Below are positions 19,444 to 27,163 of a stretch of 38,432 nucleotides of DNA, in pieces. Position numbers and translations under genes: made by a program. Every line of letters begins with the position of its first letter. Position 1 is the stretch's first letter. A model generated the notes under the pieces. That model worked only from the letters and a program-made list of their open reading frames with translations, was not told the DNA's origin and did no database searches. The stretch comes from Candidatus Dojkabacteria bacterium (GTDB lineage: Bacteria; Patescibacteria; Dojkabacteria; SC72), in NCBI GenBank assembly GCA_023229785.1, contig JALNYV010000022.1, positions 1-38,432 on the forward strand. Reading direction: 5' to 3'.

Positions 19444-20172
19444 ATGGCAGACGAACAAATCGTTGAACCAGTACAAGGGGCTGATGACCAATCTCCCGCC
19501 TCACCAGCGAATTTAGGAGGTCAGACTATTGAGGAATCAAATGAGCAGGTTGTTCCTTTGGTGAATCAAAGTCCAGAAGAGGTTGAATTTAATAATCTTT
19601 CAGGCAACACGCAAGAAAGAGTTTTAACATTATTGGAAAGGACTAAAAAAGCAGAAGAAGAGAGGGATTTTTATAAGTCTCAAAATTCCTATGTTCCTCC
19701 CGCTCCAATAACACCACAGAATCCCGATGTACAAGATGCTGTTAGAAAACTATCTGAAGTTGGAATAGCAACTAAAGATGATGTCGATAGAACAGTAGAC
19801 CAAAAACTTAACCAGATTAGATGGGAAAATGAAATGGGTAGATTACAGTCTAATTATTCTGGGGAAGACGGCAAACCACAATTTGTAAGGGAAGAAGTGG
19901 AAGATTACATAAGAACCCATCCACAGTATATAGGTTATACTCCAGAAGATGTTTTCAAATATAAAATGTTTGGAGACGAGTTTACTGGAACAGTAAAACA
20001 AGAACCAAGAAGAAGCTCCACATTAAGACCTTCAAAACAACAAGCTCAACAAACCGCAATGACAGTTGAGTATATTGCCGAAAGAACGGATATCAATAAG
20101 TATCCTGACGCAAGAGAATGGCAAGAAGAACACAAGGCCGAGATAGATAAGGTTCTCGGACAAATGGGATAA
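19444..20172 (+). CDS. Scaffolding protein (probable)
   Basis: 242 aa; ATG 19444 preferred over the GTG at 19435, which is part of the SD. Acidic, Gln/Glu-rich and helical: residues ~45-80 coiled-coil, Pro linker, KLSEVGIATKDDVD, C-terminal helix KYPDAREWQEEHKAEIDKVL. Composition and position directly before the major capsid gene match podovirus scaffolds, which line the procapsid and exit before packaging. Confidence 0.75.
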   Translation: MADEQIVEPVQGADDQSPASPANLGGQTIEESNEQVVPLVNQSPEEVEFNNLSGNTQERVLTLLERTKKAEEERDFYKSQNSYVPPAPITPQNPDVQDAVRKLSEVGIATKDDVDRTVDQKLNQIRWENEMGRLQSNYSGEDGKPQFVREEVEDYIRTHPQYIGYTPEDVFKYKMFGDEFTGTVKQEPRRSSTLRPSKQQAQQTAMTVEYIAERTDINKYPDAREWQEEHKAEIDKVLGQMG

Positions 20173-20179
20173 ACTAATT

Positions 20180-20223
20180 AAATCACCCTCTTTTACTAGA
20201 GCACTCTAGGGGGGTGATTTTTT
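20180..20223 (+). terminator. Intrinsic terminator after scaffold gene
   Basis: AAATCACCC (20180-20188) / GGGTGATTT (20212-20220) with an inner CTAGAG/CTCTAG hairpin, ending in a T6 run (20218-20223). It separates scaffold from capsid, so capsid mRNA is either read-through or newly initiated between 20224 and 20302. Confidence 0.8.
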
Positions 20224-20257
20224 AGTGGGTTAAACCCCACGGTTTAGAATACTAAAA

Positions 20258-20277
20258 AATTACTTAGCTAAGTAATT
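20258..20277. repeat. 20-nt perfect palindrome upstream of capsid gene
   Basis: AATTACTTAGCTAAGTAATT, with the capsid SD 6 nt downstream. May be an operator or a 5' stabilising hairpin of capsid mRNA. Confidence 0.7.
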
Positions 20278-20302
20278 ATAAAGAAGGAGGTGAATAACAA
20301 AA

Positions 20303-21166
20303 ATGGCAAATTTTACAGTAACAACATCGGCAGTCTTTTTACCCACAGTGTGGGCAAATGAGACAGTCAGGGCAACAGAAAACGCATTAGTAGCAGCTGG
20401 TTTGGTAAAAAGGTATGATTTTCTTGTTAAATCAAGAGGTCAAACCATTGATATTCCAAACATTTCAAACGCTTTTACCGCAAGGGCAAAGACAGCGAAT
20501 AATGATGTTACGGATGACGTAGCAACTGAAACCCAGACCCAAATCACGATTAATAAATGGTATTACAATTCCTTTATTATCGAGGATATCGTATCTGTCC
20601 AATCAAATTATGATTTGAGAAGTGAATATTCTGAAAAAGCAGGATACTCAATCGCAAAACAGGTTGATTCAGATGTAATGAGCAATTATTCATCTTGGAC
20701 AAATACAGCTGTTGGTACATATGGAACGGATATTGGAGATTCAACAATCGTTGCGGCACTCGAAGCCCTTAATTTGGCTGACATGCCTCTCGAAGACAGA
20801 GCTTTCATAATCCATCCAAAACAGCTATCTGCAATAATGAAAATTGATAAGTTCGTTAGAGCGGATTTCTTGGGTCAGTACCAAAACGCAACACCAGTCC
20901 AAAAGGGACCAAATAATAGATATGTTTGGGGAGAAATCTACGGAGTAAGGGTATATTACACAAATAATTTACCTTCAACCGCAGGTACACCTACTCAATA
21001 TCATAATTTACTCCTACACAAGGAGTCTATTGCTTTGGCTCTCCAGCAAGCACCTAGATTACAGGCAGCTTATTGGTTAGTTTCTCTTGGTTGGAGGGTA
21101 GTTGTAGATACTATCTACGGATATACAGCTCTCAGATTAACTGGAGGTGTAGAGGTGCGTAGTTAG
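20303..21166 (+). CDS. Major capsid protein
   Basis: 287 aa, strong SD (AAGGAGGTGA) and balanced codon use. The sequence from VWANETVRATENALVAAGLV through RGQTIDIPNIS, an IIEDIVSVQSNYDLRSEYSE segment and a C-terminal GVRVYYTNNLP ... GWRVVVDTIYGYTALRL follows the HK97-fold coat proteins of small podoviruses as I know them. The length is shorter than P22 coat (430 aa), lacking its I-domain insertion. Builds the icosahedral shell. Confidence 0.85.
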   Translation: MANFTVTTSAVFLPTVWANETVRATENALVAAGLVKRYDFLVKSRGQTIDIPNISNAFTARAKTANNDVTDDVATETQTQITINKWYYNSFIIEDIVSVQSNYDLRSEYSEKAGYSIAKQVDSDVMSNYSSWTNTAVGTYGTDIGDSTIVAALEALNLADMPLEDRAFIIHPKQLSAIMKIDKFVRADFLGQYQNATPVQKGPNNRYVWGEIYGVRVYYTNNLPSTAGTPTQYHNLLLHKESIALALQQAPRLQAAYWLVSLGWRVVVDTIYGYTALRLTGGVEVRS

Positions 21167-21205
21167 GCGAAGGGGTTATTCCCAACACTTAATTACGATT
21201 GCACA

Positions 21206-21234
21206 TTGACAATCTATAAATGGTATGATAGAAT
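21206..21234 (+). promoter_or_regulatory. Promoter of the LAGLIDADG gene
   Basis: TTGACA (21206-21211), 17-nt spacer, TAGAAT (21229-21234). The ATG at 21245 lies 39 bp from the -35 start, so the leader would be about 4 nt. Confidence 0.6.
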
Positions 21235-21244
21235 AAAATCTATT

Positions 21245-21811
21245 ATGGCATTTGAAAAAGGACATACTACTAATGTAGGGAGAAAACTTAGTATTCAAAC
21301 CCGACACAAGATGAGCGAAGCCCATAAGGAGCTGAAACCATCTTCTTGGGGGGCTGGATTCAAGCCTGGACATGTTCCATGGCAAGTAATTCAAGCTCGC
21401 AATGCTTACTTTGCTGGATTAATTGATGGAGAAGGTTCTATATTTACTACCTATAATGGAATCAAAAAACCAGGAGGAGGTAATTATAAAAAAGTAAATG
21501 TAGTTATTACAATGAGAAAAGATAAGGCTCAACCATTACCAGAGGGTCAATTAATTTGGGGAGGGAGTTTAAATGATAGGAAACCTAGAAAGAGCAATAT
21601 AAATTGGGCGTTGGATTGGAGAATGTCGGGAAGAGTAGCTGATGGGTTTTTACGAGCAATCTTTCCATATTTGCGTATTAAGAAAAAGCAAGCAGAGCTT
21701 GCCTTAATTTATCTAGAGAGACAACATAGAAGAAAAGGTAGGAAAATGACAGAAGAGGAATTAGAATTTAGAAAAGAAATAGAAGATAAGATAAAACGCT
21801 TAAATCACTAA
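21245..21811 (+). CDS. LAGLIDADG homing endonuclease with NUMOD3-like head
   Basis: 188 aa; ATG 21245 chosen, since the TTG at 21206 lies in the -35. N-terminal NUMOD3-type DNA-binding element (GRKLSIQTRHKMSEAHK), then one LAGLIDADG motif AYFAGLIDGEGSI (the acidic D/E pair chelates metal), then MRKDKAQ and a basic region. A single motif means it acts as a homodimer. Inserted between capsid and glycosyltransferase genes with its own promoter; free-standing unless the downstream gap is intron-derived. Confidence 0.85.
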   Translation: MAFEKGHTTNVGRKLSIQTRHKMSEAHKELKPSSWGAGFKPGHVPWQVIQARNAYFAGLIDGEGSIFTTYNGIKKPGGGNYKKVNVVITMRKDKAQPLPEGQLIWGGSLNDRKPRKSNINWALDWRMSGRVADGFLRAIFPYLRIKKKQAELALIYLERQHRRKGRKMTEEELEFRKEIEDKIKRLNH

Positions 21812-21953
21812 TTCCCCCTTACATTAGTAGTATGTTCCTGATTGTTATGTGTTCGAAGCTAGGGACTTTGTCTCTATCTGTAGACTATTCTACAAAGTGC
21901 GAAGCCGACTAAACAGGCTTTGTCCTAGGAGCCCCAAAGGTTACCTAGGAGCA
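21812..21953 (+). other. Structured-looking non-coding gap before glycosyltransferase
   Basis: No supported ORF. ACTAAT/ATTAGT (21807-21812/21823-21828); CTAGGGAC (21859-21866)/GTCCTAG (21922-21928) closing two arms: CTTTGT/ACAAAG (21866-21871/21892-21897) and AAGCC/GGCTT (21902-21906/21916-21920). CCTAGGAGC is repeated at 21924 and 21944, the second containing the AGGAG just before ATG 21954. CTAGG at 21859 could pair with either copy, a possible on/off switch for translation. Confidence 0.4.
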
Positions 21954-22577
21954 ATGAAAATAGGAGTTGTTTTAGCAACAAGGGGGTTTGTATTCACGGA
22001 GGTAATACAAGCTCTTTTAAGAGAATTAGAAGGTTATGAATATCAAATTCATATGTCCCATAATCTTCCTATTCCTGATTGTCAAAATGTCTTAGTTGAG
22101 GAGGCGTTGGCGGATGGAGCGGACTACGTATTGTTTGTTGAAGAGGATGTAGTCATTCCAGAGGGGGCCATAGATGACATGATGATGGAAAAGGGAGATA
22201 TTGTTGCAATAGATTATGGAGTTAATGAGTGGAGTTGTATAACTAAATATAAAGATGAAATACTTTGGTGCGGTCTTGGTTGCACTCTTGTTAAGCGAGA
22301 AGTCTTTGAAGGAATGGAAAGACCTTATTTTAGGTCTGATAAAGCACTTTTACTTAATGATTGGCCGCAAATTAAATGGATAGATGCGGGAGCACAAGCA
22401 TACGGTGGTCAAGATATATATTTTTGTATGCAGGCACGAGATAAGGGATTTAAAATTAAACAGGTTTTTGGCGAGGCAAGACACCTTAAACTAGAGGGAT
22501 TGGGGAGGCCAGAAATCAATAATGGGCTTCGGCCTGTGGTTGACAAACCTAAGATTTCGAAACATAATAAATTATAG
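21954..22577 (+). CDS. Glycosyltransferase, GT2/GT-A-like
   Basis: 207 aa from ATG 21954; the upstream in-frame part to 21849 is the structured gap. MKIGVVLATRGFVFTEVIQAL begins a nucleotide-sugar fold. NVLVEEALADGADYVLFVEEDV carries the EED acidic triad in the DxD position, then PEGAIDDMM and WCGLGCTLVKREVF, a typical acceptor-side segment. Probably adds sugar to a virion or cell-surface target; a distantly similar enzyme is at 36552. Confidence 0.7.
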   Translation: MKIGVVLATRGFVFTEVIQALLRELEGYEYQIHMSHNLPIPDCQNVLVEEALADGADYVLFVEEDVVIPEGAIDDMMMEKGDIVAIDYGVNEWSCITKYKDEILWCGLGCTLVKREVFEGMERPYFRSDKALLLNDWPQIKWIDAGAQAYGGQDIYFCMQARDKGFKIKQVFGEARHLKLEGLGRPEINNGLRPVVDKPKISKHNKL

Positions 22578-22603
22578 GAAAATATGAAGGAGGTGAATAA
22601 ATA

Positions 22604-22954
22604 ATGAGATTTACATATGTGGCAAGTGATAATTCAGCTGGAGATGCTCAGGCATTAGGGGCTGCAGGACAAGATATTTATGTAAGAAAAGTAATTTTTG
22701 GTGCTCCTGCCGATGGCAAGATTACCAATTTTTATAATGCAGTAGTAGCACCAGGACATGCTTCTGGAATGGGTTCAGTTTCAACAACTAATATTGCCTT
22801 ACAACACACTCAGGCAACTCACGCAGCTGGTACGGATTTCGAGAGATTTCTCGATTTCAGCAATGCACCTCTTCAACTAGACGGAGGTTCATTCCATACC
22901 AATGCAAGCGATGTAACAGTCATCTGGGAACCAGTTGATGAAGCAACACAATAA
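22604..22954 (+). CDS. Small virion (decoration-like) protein, 116 aa
   Basis: Strong SD (AAGGAGGTGA). Beta-rich, Ala/Gly/Thr-rich, ending DVTVIWEPVDEATQ; typical of capsid decoration or head-vertex proteins by composition and by location between capsid and connector genes. No family named. Confidence 0.6.
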   Translation: MRFTYVASDNSAGDAQALGAAGQDIYVRKVIFGAPADGKITNFYNAVVAPGHASGMGSVSTTNIALQHTQATHAAGTDFERFLDFSNAPLQLDGGSFHTNASDVTVIWEPVDEATQ

Positions 22955-23014
22955 TAAACACGTGTTTATTATCATGTCTCTCCTTTTCCTATGGGGTTAA
23001 GGGAGACACATGAT
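22951..23014 (+). promoter_or_regulatory. Double hairpin between two virion genes
   Basis: A 22-nt perfect palindrome centred on CACGTG (22951-22972) overlaps the stop of the preceding gene. A second hairpin pairs ATCATGT (22971-22977) with ACATGAT (23008-23014), continuing as TCTCC/GGAGA inside. No T tract, so more likely a processing or stability element than a terminator. The SD for 23033 follows. Confidence 0.6.
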
Positions 23015-23032
23015 AGAAAGGAGGGATTAATT

Positions 23033-23302
23033 ATGGCATTGGATTCTAAAACAGAAAATGCGGTTATCGCATTATCAAGCACAGCAAATTACGCCACATT
23101 TGAAACTGGCGTTAGAGAGGTTCATTTAATAGCAACGGCAGATTGTTATGTTTCTTTTGATGAAACAGTCGCAACAACAAGTAATGGGTTTTTAGTAAAA
23201 GCTAACACAGATGTCAACCCATTTATATTTACGGGGGGTGGACCAAATAAGATTTGGGGGGTAGGAACGTCAGGAAACTTATACGTTCTTGCAATTAGAT
23301 GA
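23033..23302 (+). CDS. Small virion protein, 89 aa
   Basis: ATG 23033 has AAAGGAGGG upstream; the longer frame from 22991 would read through the hairpin. Beta-rich, with VREVHLIATADCYVSFDE and NPFIFTGGGPNKIWG, the pattern of small head or neck beta-sandwich proteins. Coupled to the connector gene (ATGA overlap). Confidence 0.6.
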   Translation: MALDSKTENAVIALSSTANYATFETGVREVHLIATADCYVSFDETVATTSNGFLVKANTDVNPFIFTGGGPNKIWGVGTSGNLYVLAIR

Positions 23303-24033
23303 GTAAAACGTTTTTAAACGGGCAAACAGAAACAAGAATTTATCTTGATGAAAGTTCTGCCGCAGATTTTTTAGATTCAGAAGTTAAATTAGCATATAAT
23401 CGTTCATATCACGATGTTGCTGGTGCTGTCATGGAGGTTTATGAACAGTTCTACGAAACCACCACTCCTTATACGTATGCTGAGGTCGCAGACCAACAGG
23501 AATACACGATAGCATCTTCTTTAATTAAACCCACTAGGGTTGAAATAAACTATAATCCCACAACTTCTGGCTCGGTGGCATCAAGAGCAATACCGATAAA
23601 AAGCAACGAAGTAAGGGGAAATCTAGCCAATACAAATACCTCAGCTACTTATGATACCCCTGCTTATTATATTCATGGAAGCTTATCCGCTCAAAAAATA
23701 GGATTTGTTCCAGTTCCACACACCGCAGATACTACGGGGCAATCAATTTCAGTTTGGGGAATAGACCTCCCAGCGGATTTATCAGCAGACGGAGACAACG
23801 TAAATATTCCATATGCAGACAGGTTCGCCTACCTTGTAGCTTTAAGAGCAGCAGCCCAACTTCTTAGAAAAGGACAACAAGAGGAAAACAACGCTCAAAA
23901 CTACATTAACGAATACCAAAAGGGCTTAGTACAGATGAAGTCCTTCTTAAAAGACCGCCAAGAAGATGGCGTTCAAATGATTCAGGATGCCCTCGGAGAA
24001 GACACCGATTTTACAGCAGGGGGTATATTCTAA
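23299..24033 (+). CDS. Head-tail connector / adaptor protein (podovirus gp4-like)
   Basis: 244 aa, ATGA overlap. Helical ends and a beta middle; NIPYADRFAYLVALRAAAQLL and LRKGQQEENNAQNYINEYQK are typical of neck/adaptor proteins that sit under the portal (tail tubular A / gp4 class). Assignment by layout and position between head and tail genes. Confidence 0.6.
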   Translation: MSKTFLNGQTETRIYLDESSAADFLDSEVKLAYNRSYHDVAGAVMEVYEQFYETTTPYTYAEVADQQEYTIASSLIKPTRVEINYNPTTSGSVASRAIPIKSNEVRGNLANTNTSATYDTPAYYIHGSLSAQKIGFVPVPHTADTTGQSISVWGIDLPADLSADGDNVNIPYADRFAYLVALRAAAQLLRKGQQEENNAQNYINEYQKGLVQMKSFLKDRQEDGVQMIQDALGEDTDFTAGGIF

Positions 24034-24078
24034 CTCATAGTAGTTAGACATGAAGAAAAATAGAAGCAAAAACATAAA

Positions 24079-25644
24079 ATGCAGAACTTTAGAACACGTC
24101 CTATAATAGAGAGTGAGTTTTTGGGGTATGATGATTTACACCCTTCTCATTTATTGGCCCCAGGGAAATTCCAGACCCTAGATAATGTTTATGGCTCGGA
24201 TAATAAAATAGTCAAAGTTACTGGCTCATCTTCAATAGCTGCCTCAATAGCTGCAAAACCCTTTAATGGATTAGCTTCTTTTGAAAAGATATCCTCTTCT
24301 AATAAGTGGTTAATTGCCAATATCAACGGAGCTTCAAATGCTGAGATTTATTCATGGGCGGGGTCAGGAACGTTTACTAAAATTTCAGCAGCTAACACTT
24401 TTACTAATTCCACGAGGATGTATTTTGCTATCGCTAATGACTATGTTTTTGGGTTTAATCAAAGTGAGGTTTTTGATTGGGATGGAACAACTTTTACAAA
24501 AAATCGTGCTGGAGTTCCTATTGGAAATTTTGCAGTTTGGTTCCACAACTACTTATTTGTGGCCGCAACAACCGCTAATCCAAACCGCCTCTACTTTTCT
24601 AATTTAGGAGCCCCGATTACTTTTACAGGAGCTGATTATGTAGACGTAAACCCAGGAGATAGTGACTCATGTCAGGGTTTGGGTATGCTTCAAGATGAAC
24701 TCTTTTTCTTTAAACGAAATACAATTTGGTCTATAACGGGTTGGTCTGGGACTACTTTTGCCGCAACTACAGTTGCCACTCAAAACACAAACGTAAGATT
24801 ATTTGGATATGGATGCGTTGCTCCAAGTTCTATAGTTTCTGTTGGAAATGATATATATTTTCTTTCCTTCCTTTCTGGCACTCCGCAGATTAGGTCGCTA
24901 AAAAAGACCCAATTTGCAGCTACATTAGGAGGCGGAATAATTTCTTACGATATAACTGGGACTATGGCAACTATAAATAAAACTTATATGACAAATACCG
25001 TAGGAACGTTTGATGGGAGATATTGTAGGTGGGCAATCACTACTGGTTCTTCTACTACAAATAATAAATTAATAGTTTTAGATACATGGGGAATTAGAAA
25101 GTTTAAGGGAATTACGGTTTATCCATGGACAACCGAGAGTCAAAAAACCGCAGCCCACCTAGCAGTTTCTACGCTTTCGGGCTCTGCAATAACATACTTT
25201 TCAGACACATCCTTAACTTCTGGATTAGTGTATAAGTTTGACTCTTCAGTTTATACAGATATGGGTACCAATATAACAATGACAGTAGTCCCTCGTACAT
25301 ATATGACTGACCCTGCCCGTAAGAGTAAATGGAAATATCTATATCTCAAACACGACACTGGGGTTGGCTCAACTCTTAATATAAGTGCAAGGGCTGATAA
25401 GGCCACAAATTACACACTCCAAGAGGCTCTTTCTTTGGCGGGAAGTTCTCCTGGTCTTGGTCCGACTGGAACCTTTACACTAGGGGTTTCTACGCTTGGT
25501 GGAAACACACTTCAAAAAGACAGAATAACTTTTGCCCAGATGACTGGGACAATGTTGGATTTAAAATTTACAGAAACATCAAATAACGCAGTAACGCTTT
25601 ACGATTTTGAAATTTATGCAATTCCTAGGGGTCTTAGAGACTAG
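24079..25644 (+). CDS. Beta-propeller-like tail protein, 521 aa
   Basis: Repeated blade-like units (SSNKWLIANINGASNAEIYSW, NDYVFGFNQSEVFDWDG, NYLFVAATTANPNRLYFS, DELFFFKRNTIWSITG) each ending in aromatic strands, as in the tail-hub or stabilisation proteins of podoviruses (tail tubular B / gp10 class). Probably forms the nozzle or tail hub closing the neck. Follows the connector directly. No SD stands out. Confidence 0.65.
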   Translation: MQNFRTRPIIESEFLGYDDLHPSHLLAPGKFQTLDNVYGSDNKIVKVTGSSSIAASIAAKPFNGLASFEKISSSNKWLIANINGASNAEIYSWAGSGTFTKISAANTFTNSTRMYFAIANDYVFGFNQSEVFDWDGTTFTKNRAGVPIGNFAVWFHNYLFVAATTANPNRLYFSNLGAPITFTGADYVDVNPGDSDSCQGLGMLQDELFFFKRNTIWSITGWSGTTFAATTVATQNTNVRLFGYGCVAPSSIVSVGNDIYFLSFLSGTPQIRSLKKTQFAATLGGGIISYDITGTMATINKTYMTNTVGTFDGRYCRWAITTGSSTTNNKLIVLDTWGIRKFKGITVYPWTTESQKTAAHLAVSTLSGSAITYFSDTSLTSGLVYKFDSSVYTDMGTNITMTVVPRTYMTDPARKSKWKYLYLKHDTGVGSTLNISARADKATNYTLQEALSLAGSSPGLGPTGTFTLGVSTLGGNTLQKDRITFAQMTGTMLDLKFTETSNNAVTLYDFEIYAIPRGLRD

Positions 25645-25647
25645 GCA

Positions 25648-25677
25648 TTGACAAATTCGGGAAATAGTAGGTAAATA
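25648..25677 (+). promoter_or_regulatory. Leaderless-type promoter
   Basis: TTGACA (25648-25653), 18-nt spacer, TAAATA (25672-25677); ATG 25683 is 35 bp from the -35 start. Confidence 0.55.
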
Positions 25678-25682
25678 TAAAT

Positions 25683-25874
25683 ATGGAATTTTTATTAAAG
25701 AGAAATGAGGTAGAGGAACAAATTAAAATACTTGTTCAAAATAGCCAAAACAAGGATTTGGTTAAAGACGGGATAAAAATATGGCTTGATGAAAAAGGGG
25801 TATCTAGCTTAGAGGCTCAACAGATTATGAATGATTTAACAAGTTATCAAGATTATTTGAGTTTATTAAATTAA
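25683..25874 (+). CDS. 63-aa helical protein
   Basis: ATG 25683 at the predicted mRNA 5' end. All-helical with charged faces (RNEVEEQIKILVQNSQ), reminiscent of small assembly chaperones; no family recognised. Lies between tail hub and fibre-like genes. Confidence 0.5.
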   Translation: MEFLLKRNEVEEQIKILVQNSQNKDLVKDGIKIWLDEKGVSSLEAQQIMNDLTSYQDYLSLLN

Positions 25875-25913
25875 CTATGGGAAAACAACACCGAGCAAGA
25901 GGATTAGATTGAT

Positions 25914-26447
25914 ATGGCAACAATAACGAGGACACATACTTTTGTAGACAACGCTGTTTTAACAGCGGGACAACTTAATGCTGAATTTGATAACGCTTTG
26001 GGTGCCCTAGCGATTGTAAACGCAGACATATCGGGTTCTGCGGCTATTGCTATCTCTAAAATTTCTTTAGGTATTTCAGGCTCTCTAGTCGGAACCTCAG
26101 ATACCCAGACCTTTACGAATAAACGTATAACCAGAAGGGTTGTTACGGTAACGCAATCCGCAACACCCGTAATTAACACCGATAATACAGACGTAGCTTA
26201 TATCACTGGATTGGCTCAGGCAATTACCTCAATGACATCAAGTCTTTCAGGTACCCCAGTTAATGGAGACTCTTTAATAATTTCTATCACTGATGATGGC
26301 ACAGGAAGAGCAATAACATGGGGAGCTTCTTTTGAGTCTTCGGGAAACGTAACCCTTCCAACAACTACAGTTGCTTCTACGAGATTAGATGTTGGGTTTC
26401 TTTGGAATACGGCTACTTCAAAATGGCGATGTGTGGCATTCGCATAA
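25914..26447 (+). CDS. Tail fibre-like protein, 177 aa
   Basis: The N-terminal 90 residues include VGTSDTQTFTNKRI, the short repeat common in phage tail fibre stems, after an ADISGSAAIAISKI helix/strand. The C-terminal half is a Thr/Ser/Gly-rich beta domain that probably contacts the receptor. Preceded by AAGAGGA. Confidence 0.7.
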   Translation: MATITRTHTFVDNAVLTAGQLNAEFDNALGALAIVNADISGSAAIAISKISLGISGSLVGTSDTQTFTNKRITRRVVTVTQSATPVINTDNTDVAYITGLAQAITSMTSSLSGTPVNGDSLIISITDDGTGRAITWGASFESSGNVTLPTTTVASTRLDVGFLWNTATSKWRCVAFA

Positions 26448-26450
26448 TGT

Positions 26451-27119
26451 ATGGCATTAATAACAGCAACTCATGTAACAGCTGGTGGGCAAGCTAATTC
26501 TGGTTTATCAACTTTTCCAACAGCATCTATTACCCCAGCGGTAAACAAGCTTTATCTCTTAGCGGTTGAGAGTTGGTTAAATTCTGGCTCTACCAACGAA
26601 CCTACGGTTACAGGAGCTAGTTTGACTTGGGTAAAAATTGCCACTGCTCTTTCTGGAACAAACCAAAGAATAACCCTATTTAGAGCTATGGGAAGTGGTA
26701 GCTCAGGCACTCTTTCTATAGACCACGCAGGACAGGTTCAAATTCTTTGTCAATGGCATTTAGCAGAGATTAGTGGTGCAAAAAGAAGTGGGTCAAACGG
26801 TGCAGATGCGATAGTTCAAGCTGGAACAAATAACGATAGTGGTACGGATACTGGAATAACAGTAACGCTTGGAGCGTTTAATAATATTAATAATGCAACC
26901 TATGGATGTGTATTTCACGAAATTGGAACAACTATTACTGAGGGTAGTGGTTTTACGGCTCTTTCCAATAATTCAGTTGCTCATAATGCTATGTCTGAAT
27001 TTAAAGACACAAACGATACATCGGTTGATTGGACATGGACATCTTCAGCCTCTCAAAAGGTTGCAGTAGCAGTTGAAATAGCAGCATTAATACCATCAGG
27101 CTTTTTCGCTTTCTTATAA
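26451..27119 (+). CDS. Beta-rich virion protein (appendage), 222 aa
   Basis: Starts 4 nt after the fibre gene. Ser/Thr/Gly/Asn-rich beta structure (SWLNSGSTNEPTVTGASLTW, SSGTLSIDHAGQVQILCQW), ending in a hydrophobic ALIPSGFFAFL. Typical of receptor-binding or fibre-tip domains. The partial gene at 38303 has a similar style. Confidence 0.6.
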   Translation: MALITATHVTAGGQANSGLSTFPTASITPAVNKLYLLAVESWLNSGSTNEPTVTGASLTWVKIATALSGTNQRITLFRAMGSGSSGTLSIDHAGQVQILCQWHLAEISGAKRSGSNGADAIVQAGTNNDSGTDTGITVTLGAFNNINNATYGCVFHEIGTTITEGSGFTALSNNSVAHNAMSEFKDTNDTSVDWTWTSSASQKVAVAVEIAALIPSGFFAFL

Positions 27120-27128
27120 GGCGTGGGC

Positions 27129-27157
27129 TTGACTAGAAGTATAAATACAATAATAAT
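27129..27157 (+). promoter_or_regulatory. Leaderless-type promoter
   Basis: TTGACT (27129-27134), 17-nt spacer, AATAAT (27152-27157); ATG 27164 is 35 bp from the -35 start. Confidence 0.5.
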
Positions 27158-27163
27158 CAATTT

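Noticed and set aside
24050..24106. 18-codon ORF overlapping the beta-propeller gene start
   Set aside because: Basic random-like peptide with no SD and overlap in another frame; no support.
25876..25911. 11-codon ORF before the fibre gene
   Set aside because: Too short and without conservation evidence; it probably only supplies the SD AAGAGGA for ATG 25914.
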